This document shows positions 36,859-44,377 of a DNA stretch of 64,000 nt, in pieces. This DNA is from Marinobacter caseinilyticus (lineage in GTDB: Bacteria > Pseudomonadota > Gammaproteobacteria > Pseudomonadales > Oleiphilaceae), in the NCBI RefSeq assembly GCF_011074955.1, contig NZ_WUQJ01000004.1:186001-250000 (forward strand). The letters run 5' to 3'. The number at the start of each line of letters is the position of its first letter. The first letter of the stretch is position 1. Both the position numbers and the translations under genes were made by a program. The notes beneath the pieces are model-generated. The model made no database searches, was not told the origin of the DNA, and saw only the letters and a program-made list of their open reading frames with translations.

Positions 36859-37488
36859 TTAGTTACCGGTCGTCAGATTGGACATCACGCTGACGTTGGC
36901 CTGGGTCACACTGGCATTACCCGCATTCTGGGCAATGGCGCCCACCCCGGTGAAGTTCGCTGAACCACCGGAAAACTCGTTGCGATGGGTAACCTCGGTA
37001 TAGGAACCGCCTCCAATGGCATCGCCATAAGTGGTGGTAATACCAGACACGGAGCCCTCAAGATCGGCATTGTTGAGGAATACACTCACATTCAGGTCCA
37101 ACATGCTGGTGCTGCTGTCGGAATTATCTGAATTGTCGTTGCCACTGTCTTTAATCTTGAAGGAGTCGCTAACATCAGTGCTGTTATCCGAATTGTCATT
37201 GCCGCTGTCTTTAATCTTGAAGGAGTCGCTGACGTCAGTGCTGTTATCCGAATTGTCATTGCCGCTGTCTGCAATCTTGAACGAGTCGGCAACATCGGTG
37301 CTGTTATCCGCATTGTTGGAATTGTCATTGCCGGAGTGGGTATTTCCGGAATGATCGTTATTCGCGGTTGAGAAGTCGTCGGCGTTGGTGTTTGGGTCAC
37401 CATCACCGCCCTGGTCTGCTACGGCATATCCAGACAACCCAAGACTCAAAGCAATAGCCATCGCTAGCAAGTTTTTTTGAGTTTTCAT
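36859..37488 (-). CDS. Secreted tandem-repeat protein, candidate amyloid subunit
   Basis: A predicted 209-residue protein with a signal peptide cleaved after AVA (about residue 24). An Asp/Asn/Ser-rich region follows with three near-identical 20-residue repeats (core STDVSDSFKIKDSGNDNSDN, about residues 55-115). The C-terminal part carries VGAIAQNAGNASVTQANV, an I-x-Q-N-x-G-N-x-x-V-x-Q-x-N motif like those of Fap/curlin fibre subunits. It differs from classical FapC, whose repeats are about 37 residues and Gln/Ala-rich. The ATG at 37488 has AGGGA 9 bases upstream. It is first in an operon with the FapD- and FapE-like genes. Confidence 0.75.
   Translation of the reverse strand: MKTQKNLLAMAIALSLGLSGYAVADQGGDGDPNTNADDFSTANNDHSGNTHSGNDNSNNADNSTDVADSFKIADSGNDNSDNSTDVSDSFKIKDSGNDNSDNSTDVSDSFKIKDSGNDNSDNSDSSTSMLDLNVSVFLNNADLEGSVSGITTTYGDAIGGGSYTEVTHRNEFSGGSANFTGVGAIAQNAGNASVTQANVSVMSNLTTGN
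37141..37320 (-). repeat. Three 60-bp in-frame tandem repeats
   Basis: Units 37141-37200, 37201-37260 and 37261-37320 are aligned copies. The first two differ at only a few bases, the third is more divergent and its last bases drift. Each encodes 20 residues of the form DSGNDNSDNSTDVSDSFKIK. The near identity at the DNA level suggests recent expansion. Confidence 0.9.
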
Positions 37489-37921
37489 CGTCATCATTCC
37501 CTTTGGCATAGTTTTGTTTTCCCTCGACGTCTCCCCGGTTTCCGTACAGACCAGTCGCTCACCAGGGCCGCCTGACTGAACCATTGCGATTTCCATGCCA
37601 AAACAACAATAAAAATGCAGGCAATTGATATTCATAAACTATTCAATAAAGCCGTGGTTAAGCTCCCGGGCATCCGCGCCTGGGTGTTTCAGGCCTGCAA
37701 CACCTGTTGCCGATGCACCGGCAGTGCAAACAAATAATTATTTTTATTCAATGAGATAGAAGTCATCAAAGCGTCAGTAATTTTAACGCTGGTGAAGTGT
37801 CATACCTGCTGACAGCAGTTTGCGACGGCGTGCCCGGCCCGGCACGCCTGGTCTGGGATGCCTGCCGGTCGTTTCCACTTTCTGCTAGTCTCTGACTTTT
37901 CTTACCGGAAATTCCGTCATC
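37489..37921. promoter_or_regulatory. Divergent regulatory region between the amyloid-like operon and the ABC exporter
   Basis: This 433-bp gap holds no supported gene. It must contain the promoter of the leftward repeat-protein operon and of the rightward ABC gene. Two inverted repeats are visible: CTGCTG-A-CAGCAG at 37806-37818, and 8-base arms GGCGTGCC/GGCACGCC at 37827-37848 around a 6-base centre. Both are nearer the ABC gene. AT-rich DNA lies at about 37735-37760. Whether a VpsR-type protein binds here is unknown. Confidence 0.5.
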
Positions 37922-39718
37922 ATGCGCAGCCTTGCAACGGCTCCCGACATGGAAGCCCACCAGCTCAGCTGGAAGACACTCAAAAGCCTCTGGCCCTATT
38001 TGCTGGAGTTTCGTGGCCGTATTGTTGTCGCAATGCTGTGTCTGATTGGCGCCAAATTGGCGACCGTGGGGGTGCCCTTCATCCTCAAATACATTGTGGA
38101 CGGTCTCGATCAGGACACCCTGCAGGATACCGCCGTAGCACTCCCGCTCGGGCTGCTACTGGCCTATGGCACAGCGCGGCTCGCCACCACGCTGTTCGGC
38201 GAACTGCGCGACACGGTGTTCGGACGGGTAACCGAGCGGGCAATGCGCCGCATAGGGCTGCAGGTTTTCGAGCACTTGCATGCGCTGGAACTGAACTTCC
38301 ATCTCAACCGCCGCACCGGAGGGTTGTCCCGGGACATTGAGCGGGGGGTTACCGGGGTCGGCTTCCTGCTGCGCATCATGGTGTTCAATATCGTGCCAAC
38401 GCTGCTGGAACTGGCGATGGTGACCGGCATTCTGCTGATCAACTACAACATCGGGTTCGCACTGATCACTCTGGCGGCGGTCGTGGCCTATATTATTTTC
38501 TCTGTCATTGTCACTAACTGGCGGCTGGGTTTCGTGAGGGAAGCCAATCTCGCGGACTCCACCAGCAATACTCGCGCGATCGACAGCCTGCTGAACTATG
38601 AAACCGTGAAGTATTTTGGCAACGAACGCTTTGAGGCCAAGCGCTACGACGAAGACCTCGCCCACTGGGAGCAGGCCCGGCGCAAGAATCGCCTGTCGCT
38701 GTTTCTCCTCAACGGCGGTCAGGCGATGATTATCGCGGTAGCGGTGACCGCCATGACGGTGCTCGCCGCCAGTCAGGTTATTGCCGGCAAGATTACCCTG
38801 GGCGATTTCGTACTGATCAACGCCTTTACCATGCAGCTGTTTATTCCCCTGGGATTTCTCGGATTTGTGTATCGAGAATTGAAAAGTGCCATGACCAACA
38901 TCGAGCGCATGTTCAAACTGCTGGAACAGTCCCCCGAGATTGTCGATCAGCCGGGCGCCCGCACACTGGAGGTCAGCGACGGCGCCATTGAGTTTGATGA
39001 CGTCAGTTTCAGGTACCAGAACCGACGTCCCATTCTGCATGGGGTCAGCTTCCAGGTCCGGCCCCATCAGAAAGTGGCGGTGGTGGGCAGCAGCGGTGCC
39101 GGTAAGTCCACCCTGGTCAAACTGCTGTTTCGTTTTTACGACATCAGTGGGGGCAGCATCCGGATCGACGGCCAGGACATTCGCCATGTCACGCAGGCAT
39201 CCCTTCGCCAGGCGATCGGTATTGTGCCTCAGGATACGGTGTTGTTTAACACCTCCCTGTTCGAGAACGTTCGCTACGGACGCATCGACGCCAGCGAGGC
39301 CGAGGTCCGCCAGGCCATCCGCATGGCCCACCTGGACCAATTCATTGACGGCCTGCCGGATGGCGCCGATACGGTGGTCGGTGAGCGAGGATTAAAGCTC
39401 AGTGGCGGTGAGAAGCAACGGGTCGCCATTGCCCGCACCATTCTGAAGCGACCACCGATTCTGGTGTTTGATGAAGCGACGTCGTCTCTGGACAGCGAAT
39501 CCGAACGCAGCATCCTGGAAGCTATCCGGGAGGTTTCACGCGGCCAAACCAGCCTGGTGATTGCCCATCGGCTGTCGACCATCGTGGACGCCGACATCAT
39601 TCTGGTCATGAGTCAGGGCAGAATCGTCGAACTCGGTACTCATGACGCCCTACTGAACCGGGACGGCACCTACGCCAATTTGTGGCGAATTCAACACCGG
39701 GATCAAGCAGTGACATAA
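37922..39718 (+). CDS. Atm1/HMT1-type ABC exporter (fused permease-ATPase)
   Basis: A 598-residue half-transporter with six membrane helices (about residues 25-320) and a nucleotide-binding domain (about 345-590) with Walker A GSSGAGKST, signature LSGGEKQR and Walker B ILVFDEATSSLDS. The segments NYETVKYFGNERFEAKRYD and HLNRRTGGLSRDIERG are typical of the Atm1/HMT1 group, which exports glutathione-linked or metal-thiol compounds. It functions as a dimer in the inner membrane. There is no co-directional neighbour within 150 bases. Confidence 0.9.
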   Translation: MRSLATAPDMEAHQLSWKTLKSLWPYLLEFRGRIVVAMLCLIGAKLATVGVPFILKYIVDGLDQDTLQDTAVALPLGLLLAYGTARLATTLFGELRDTVFGRVTERAMRRIGLQVFEHLHALELNFHLNRRTGGLSRDIERGVTGVGFLLRIMVFNIVPTLLELAMVTGILLINYNIGFALITLAAVVAYIIFSVIVTNWRLGFVREANLADSTSNTRAIDSLLNYETVKYFGNERFEAKRYDEDLAHWEQARRKNRLSLFLLNGGQAMIIAVAVTAMTVLAASQVIAGKITLGDFVLINAFTMQLFIPLGFLGFVYRELKSAMTNIERMFKLLEQSPEIVDQPGARTLEVSDGAIEFDDVSFRYQNRRPILHGVSFQVRPHQKVAVVGSSGAGKSTLVKLLFRFYDISGGSIRIDGQDIRHVTQASLRQAIGIVPQDTVLFNTSLFENVRYGRIDASEAEVRQAIRMAHLDQFIDGLPDGADTVVGERGLKLSGGEKQRVAIARTILKRPPILVFDEATSSLDSESERSILEAIREVSRGQTSLVIAHRLSTIVDADIILVMSQGRIVELGTHDALLNRDGTYANLWRIQHRDQAVT

Positions 39719-39877
39719 ATTTGACAATCCAGACCGATAAAACGTGACGCAATCCTCTAACCCAGCATGAAATTCTGGTAACTTTTGCATGCGACCATGG
39801 CACACGCGCAAGGAAGCAATCTCGTTGGGGCAGCACCACGCCCTTGTTATCAGGACATACCGTAAACAAGGTTCAGC

Positions 39878-41239
39878 ATGACAACAGAACTCTACCAAAT
39901 CACCTTCAACGGCGGCATTCTCGACGGGTTTGAACCTGCCGATGTAAGGCGTGACATCCAGGCCCTTTTTCGGATTTCAGACGAGCGCCTGGAGCGCCTG
40001 TTTGACTCTTCCACCTCCATCATCAAGTCCGGCGTTTCCCTACAAGAGGCACTGCGATACCAGGAGCGGCTGATCAGCTCGGGGGCCGACGTAACCATGA
40101 GCGCCCTTGCCGCTCAGTCCCAAGCCATGGCCCCTCAGGCCGCTGAATCGGAGCCCTCGACATCCGGGAATCTGTCGCTGGAGCAATCCGCAACGCCCGA
40201 AGCAACGGGTGCCACCAACAGTCCGAAAACGCCTGCCGCGTCGTCAGAGCGTGGTTTGTTACGACAGGCGCCACTGACCTTTAATGGCCGCGGTGGCGAG
40301 TACTTTGGCATCTGGATTGTCAATATCCTGCTGACCATCGTCACCCTGGGCATATACTCCGCCTGGGCGACCGTGCGCAACAAACAATATTTTTACGGCA
40401 ACACCGAGCTCGACGGCTCCAGTTTCCAGTACCTGGCCTCCCCGATCACCATCCTTAAGGGACGCTTGATCGCCCTGGCGGTGCTGGTCATTTTCACTAT
40501 GATCTCTGAATTCTACGCCAAGGCCGGTCTGGCGCTGGCTATTGGCTTTATTTTTATCGTGCCCTGGATTGTCATCCGTTCATTGCGCTTCAACGCCATC
40601 AACAGCGCCTACCGTAATGTGCGGTTCAATTTTCAGGCCAGCTATGGTCATGCCCTCATGGTCGTGTTTGTCTGGCCACTGCTCAACTTGCTGACGCTGT
40701 TGATTCTGGTTCCTTTCAGCGCATTGAAATCCCATCAATTTATTGCCAATGGCAGTCGCTATGGCACCACACCCTTTCAACTCAACAACACCGTCGGCGA
40801 GTACTACCGCTTCTTCGGCAAAGGCCTGCTGATCGGTCTTGGCTTTGGGGTGATCGCTGGCGTGCTGGGCTATTTTGTGCACCAGGTGGCCGGAATGGCG
40901 GTTACTTTCGCCGCCTATCTTGTGCTCTTTGGTTACTTCTCGGCGGGTATCACCAACCTGTTCATGAACGGCACCACCCTGGACAACCACCAGTTTGAGT
41001 CAAACCTGGAAGGCACCCGGATGGTCTGGATATATGTCAGCAACAGTGTGTTGGTTGCGCTGACACTGGGCCTGTATACCCCGTGGGCGAAAGTACGGAT
41101 GGTCCAGTACCGCGCCTCCCGTACCGCGCTGACCGTTGACGGTGATCTGGACCATTTTGTCGCCGCAGAGGCGGAACGCACCAGCGCATTGGGGCAAGAA
41201 CTGGGGGATGCTTTTGACGTCGAATTCGCCGCCATCTGA
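39878..41239 (+). CDS. DUF898 (YjgN-like) membrane protein with extra N-terminal domain
   Basis: A 453-residue protein. Residues 1-80 form a soluble domain (ELYQITFNGGILDGFEPADVRRDIQALF, then ISSGADVTM), followed by a Ser/Ala/Pro-rich linker to about 125. The rest is a DUF898 module with several hydrophobic helices (FGIWIVNILLTIVTLGIYSAWATVRNKQYFYGNT, VALTLGLYTPWAKVRMVQY). YjgN of E. coli lacks the N-terminal domain. The function is unknown. It overlaps the following M48 protease gene by 32 bases, a pairing that suggests joint action. Confidence 0.82.
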   Translation: MTTELYQITFNGGILDGFEPADVRRDIQALFRISDERLERLFDSSTSIIKSGVSLQEALRYQERLISSGADVTMSALAAQSQAMAPQAAESEPSTSGNLSLEQSATPEATGATNSPKTPAASSERGLLRQAPLTFNGRGGEYFGIWIVNILLTIVTLGIYSAWATVRNKQYFYGNTELDGSSFQYLASPITILKGRLIALAVLVIFTMISEFYAKAGLALAIGFIFIVPWIVIRSLRFNAINSAYRNVRFNFQASYGHALMVVFVWPLLNLLTLLILVPFSALKSHQFIANGSRYGTTPFQLNNTVGEYYRFFGKGLLIGLGFGVIAGVLGYFVHQVAGMAVTFAAYLVLFGYFSAGITNLFMNGTTLDNHQFESNLEGTRMVWIYVSNSVLVALTLGLYTPWAKVRMVQYRASRTALTVDGDLDHFVAAEAERTSALGQELGDAFDVEFAAI

Positions 41240-42329
41240 CGTCACGCTGCAAGGCCAGTATTTTCAAGGCAAGGACTCCCGCCGTCGCGCCGCCGTGCTG
41301 CGCTCGGCAGCGGGAGTCTTGGCTCTGGATGCGGGTGACGAACGTCGCTCGCTGCGCTGGCCCGACATTCGGGTTTCCCCCCGAATCGGCAACACACCCC
41401 GATACCTCTACCTCCCGGATGGCGGTGTCTTCGAGACCCACGACAACAACGGTATCGATGCCCTCAGCCGCCAATTGAGCAAAGGTCGTGTCAACCGTTG
41501 GCTTCATCGACTCGAAAACCACCTCGGCCTGATTCTGGTGGCATCGGTTGTCACCATAGCCTCGGTGGCCTTCACCTTTGTCTATGGTATCCCGTGGACG
41601 GCTCGAGCTATTGCAACGGCCCTGCCCGCGTCAGTGGCCACCCAGCTCGGGGAAGCCACGCTGGATACCCTGGACGCCCACTGGCTGTCGCCGTCGCAGC
41701 TACCCGAAGCCCGCCAGCGGAACCTGCGCACCACCTTTGCAGCGTTTCTCCGCCCGGTTAACGGGCAAGCGCTACGGGTCGAGTTTCGCGCCAGCCCTGT
41801 GATCGGCGCCAACGCCCTGGCCCTGCCCGATGGTACGCTGATCTTCACCGACGACCTGGTCACACTGGCCACTCGGGACGAAGAACTGATCGCCATTCTG
41901 GCCCACGAGGTGGGTCACGTATCTCACAACCATGGTTTGCAGGGTGTCGTTCAGTCCTCGCTGACCGCCTGGATTGCAGTGATGATGACCGGCGACCTGT
42001 CGTCATTTTCCGACGCTACGGTACTGGGACCAGCCACACTGGCGAACCTGGCGTATTCACGGAGCATGGAAAGCGAAGCCGACCATTACGCGCTGCAGGT
42101 ATTGCTCAACAACGGCATTGACCCCATTCATTTCGCCAACATCATGACCCGGATGCAGCAACAGCATGAGGGCATCGAACCGCACTCCCCCGAGCATCCT
42201 ACTGCCCCTGAACCAACGGAGACCGACCGCGACGCCGGCTGGCAGGAAACCCTGGGGGGCCTGTTGTCGTCACACCCATTGTCTCGAGAACGCATTCGCG
42301 TGTTTGAGGACGCGTCCGATAACAGGTAA
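41208..42329 (+). CDS. M48-family metallopeptidase, membrane-bound
   Basis: A predicted 373-residue protein with an N-terminal soluble region, a transmembrane helix (LGLILVASVVTIASVAFTFVYG, about residues 105-126), and an M48 peptidase domain with the zinc motif HEVGH (in ILAHEVGHVSHNHG) and a third ligand Glu in RSMESEADHYAL. The start at 41208 inside the DUF898 gene is inferred from GGGGG just upstream and the loss of sensible protein before it. It is probably a periplasm-facing quality-control protease like BepA/HtpX relatives. Confidence 0.85.
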   Translation: MLLTSNSPPSDVTLQGQYFQGKDSRRRAAVLRSAAGVLALDAGDERRSLRWPDIRVSPRIGNTPRYLYLPDGGVFETHDNNGIDALSRQLSKGRVNRWLHRLENHLGLILVASVVTIASVAFTFVYGIPWTARAIATALPASVATQLGEATLDTLDAHWLSPSQLPEARQRNLRTTFAAFLRPVNGQALRVEFRASPVIGANALALPDGTLIFTDDLVTLATRDEELIAILAHEVGHVSHNHGLQGVVQSSLTAWIAVMMTGDLSSFSDATVLGPATLANLAYSRSMESEADHYALQVLLNNGIDPIHFANIMTRMQQQHEGIEPHSPEHPTAPEPTETDRDAGWQETLGGLLSSHPLSRERIRVFEDASDNR

Positions 42330-42493
42330 GCACTCACTGCCGCCCAAAGGCACGTAGCAGCCGACGCTTCGGCCTCAAAGGGGCTGCCACCTCACTGGGC
42401 GTCAGTTGGCCGGGCTCCGACGCTGAACGCTGCCTGCAGCCATCTTTGGTGGCCGCCGGGAAATCTGTACGCTCTCGGCTCTCCCCGGTAAGC

Positions 42494-42524
42494 AAAAAAA
42501 AACCCGCCGTGGCGGGGTTTTTTT
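42494..42524. terminator. Bidirectional Rho-independent terminator
   Basis: AAACCCGCC pairs with GGCGGGGTTT around a short loop, with A-runs on the left and T-runs on the right. It lies between the convergent M48 protease gene and aceA and can serve both. Confidence 0.9.
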
Positions 42525-42570
42525 GGGTGCAACCGGGCCTCTGGCCGAGCTGCACCCCCAGTCCGTTCGA

Positions 42571-44166
42571 TTAACCGAACTGGTTCATGGTGTTGTCTTT
42601 ACCACCCGCCTTCAGCGCGGCTTCACCGGCAAAGAACTCTTTGTGGTCATCACCGATGTTCGAACCAGCCATGTCCTGGTGCTTAACGGTGGCGATGCCC
42701 TGACGCAGTTCCTTACGCTGAACACCGGCAACATAGGCCAGCATGCCTTCGTCACCGAAGTAGCCTTTCGCCAGGTTGTCGGTAGACAACGCTGCAGTGT
42801 GGTAGGTCGGCAGTGTGATCAGGTGATGGAAGATACCGGCTTCACGAGCGGCATCGCGCTGGAAGTTACGAGTCCACTCATCGGCCAACTGGCCCAGTTC
42901 GGTTTCGTCGTACTCGGCACTCATCAGTGCAGCGCGTTCGTAGGCTGAAACGTCTTTACCTTCTTCCTTCCAGGCATCAAAGACCTGCTGACGGAAATTC
43001 AAGGTCCAGTTAAACGACGGGCTGTTGTTGTAAACCAGTTTGGCGTCGGGAACCACGTCACGGATGCGGTTAACCATGGCCGCGATTTGGCCAACGTGCG
43101 GCTTCTCGGTTTCGATCCAAAGCAGATCGGCGCCGTTCTGCAGGCTGGTGATACAGTCCAGCACGACACGGTCTTCGCCGGAGCCTTTCTTGAATTCGTA
43201 CAGGCCGCTGGCCAGACGCTTCGGCTTGACCAGCTTGCCGCCTTGCTTGATCACAACATCGCCGTTCTCAATCGCCTCAGCGGAGGTGATTTCGTCGCCC
43301 TCAATGAAGCTGTTGTACTGATCGCCAAGATCGCCCGGCTCTTTGGTAACCGCAATCTTCTGGGTCAGGCCCGCGCCCAAGGAATCGGTACGGGCGACAA
43401 TTACACCGTCGTCCACACCCAGCTCAAGGAACGCGTAACGCACGGCGTTGATCTTGGCAATAAAATCGGCGTGAGGAACGGTGACTTTTCCGTCCTGGTG
43501 GCCACACTGCTTCTCGTCGGATACCTGGTTCTCAAGCTGAATACAGCACGCACCGGCTTCGATCATCTTCTTGGCCAGCAAGTACGTGGCTTCCGGGTTA
43601 CCGAAGCCGGCGTCGATGTCAGCAATGATCGGCACGATGTGCGTTTCATGATTGTCGATCTTGCTTTCGAGGTCTTTGGCCCTGGTGGAATCGCCCGCGT
43701 TGTTGGCTTCTTCCAGATCACGGAACAGGTGGTTCAGTTCCCAGGAGTCGGCTTGACGCAAAAAGGTGTACAGCTCTTCGATCAAGCTGGAGACCGAGGT
43801 TTTCTCGTGCATCGACTGGTCAGGCAGCGGGCCGAATTCAGAGCGCAGGGCGGCAACCATCCAGCCTGACAGGTACAGATAACGACGCTTGGTACTACCG
43901 AAATGCTTCTTGATGGCGATCATTTTCTGCTGACCGATGAAACCGTGCCAGCAACCCAGGGACTGGGTGTACTGAGCGGTGTCAGCGTCGTAGTTCGCCA
44001 TGTCTTCACGCATGATTTTCGCGGTGTACTTGGCGATGTCCAGACCGGTCTTGAAGCGGTTCTGGGCACGCATGCGAGCTACGTGTTCCGGATTGATGTT
44101 AGCCCAGCTTGGACCGTTTGCTTCCAGCAGCTGCTTGGCAGCCAGAACGTCGTTTGAATATGGCAT
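42571..44166 (-). CDS. aceA: Isocitrate lyase (long form)
   Basis: It splits isocitrate to glyoxylate and succinate, the first step of the glyoxylate shunt used on acetate or fatty acids. At 531 residues it is the longer subtype found in Pseudomonas and relatives, with the catalytic KQCGH (in QVSDEKQCGHQDGKVTVP) and the metal-site segment IADIDAGFGNPEATY. It has its own terminator and an AT-rich upstream region of about 210 bp. Malate synthase is not in the window. Confidence 0.95.
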   Translation of the reverse strand: MPYSNDVLAAKQLLEANGPSWANINPEHVARMRAQNRFKTGLDIAKYTAKIMREDMANYDADTAQYTQSLGCWHGFIGQQKMIAIKKHFGSTKRRYLYLSGWMVAALRSEFGPLPDQSMHEKTSVSSLIEELYTFLRQADSWELNHLFRDLEEANNAGDSTRAKDLESKIDNHETHIVPIIADIDAGFGNPEATYLLAKKMIEAGACCIQLENQVSDEKQCGHQDGKVTVPHADFIAKINAVRYAFLELGVDDGVIVARTDSLGAGLTQKIAVTKEPGDLGDQYNSFIEGDEITSAEAIENGDVVIKQGGKLVKPKRLASGLYEFKKGSGEDRVVLDCITSLQNGADLLWIETEKPHVGQIAAMVNRIRDVVPDAKLVYNNSPSFNWTLNFRQQVFDAWKEEGKDVSAYERAALMSAEYDETELGQLADEWTRNFQRDAAREAGIFHHLITLPTYHTAALSTDNLAKGYFGDEGMLAYVAGVQRKELRQGIATVKHQDMAGSNIGDDHKEFFAGEAALKAGGKDNTMNQFG

Positions 44167-44377
44167 TGAATCTGTCCTGTCTCGTGCGATTTAAGGATCA
44201 TTGGACAACCAGCTCAACCGCTCAAAAAATGAGCAAATAGCCGATGTTGGAAGTTACTTTAGAGGCTTTGAACTTATAATTGAAATTTATAATATCTATT
44301 CCCGCCATTTTTTGCATGAATGATGAAAATGACGCCCCGGGAATTCATACAACCGTTTGAAAACCCGGCATTAAGTG
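44167..44377 (-). promoter_or_regulatory. AT-rich upstream region of aceA
   Basis: The 211-bp gap is markedly AT-rich near 44260-44300, with several TATAAT-like and TATTAT-like hexamers on the minus strand. It should hold the aceA promoter. I cannot choose a specific -10/-35 pair, and no clear operator palindrome is visible. Confidence 0.4.

Noticed and set aside
37141-37320. CRISPR-like appearance of regularly spaced similar blocks
   Set aside because: Units are contiguous and in frame inside a secreted protein gene, with no unique spacers and no cas genes.
37806-37848. Two inverted repeats upstream of the ABC exporter as a terminator for the repeat-protein operon
   Set aside because: They lie upstream of both divergent genes and lack T tracts. 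They are better viewed as possible operators.
38156-39340. A 394-codon frame antisense to the ABC exporter
   Set aside because: The sense strand encodes intact Walker and signature motifs; the antisense product is His/Gln-rich with no recognisable fold.
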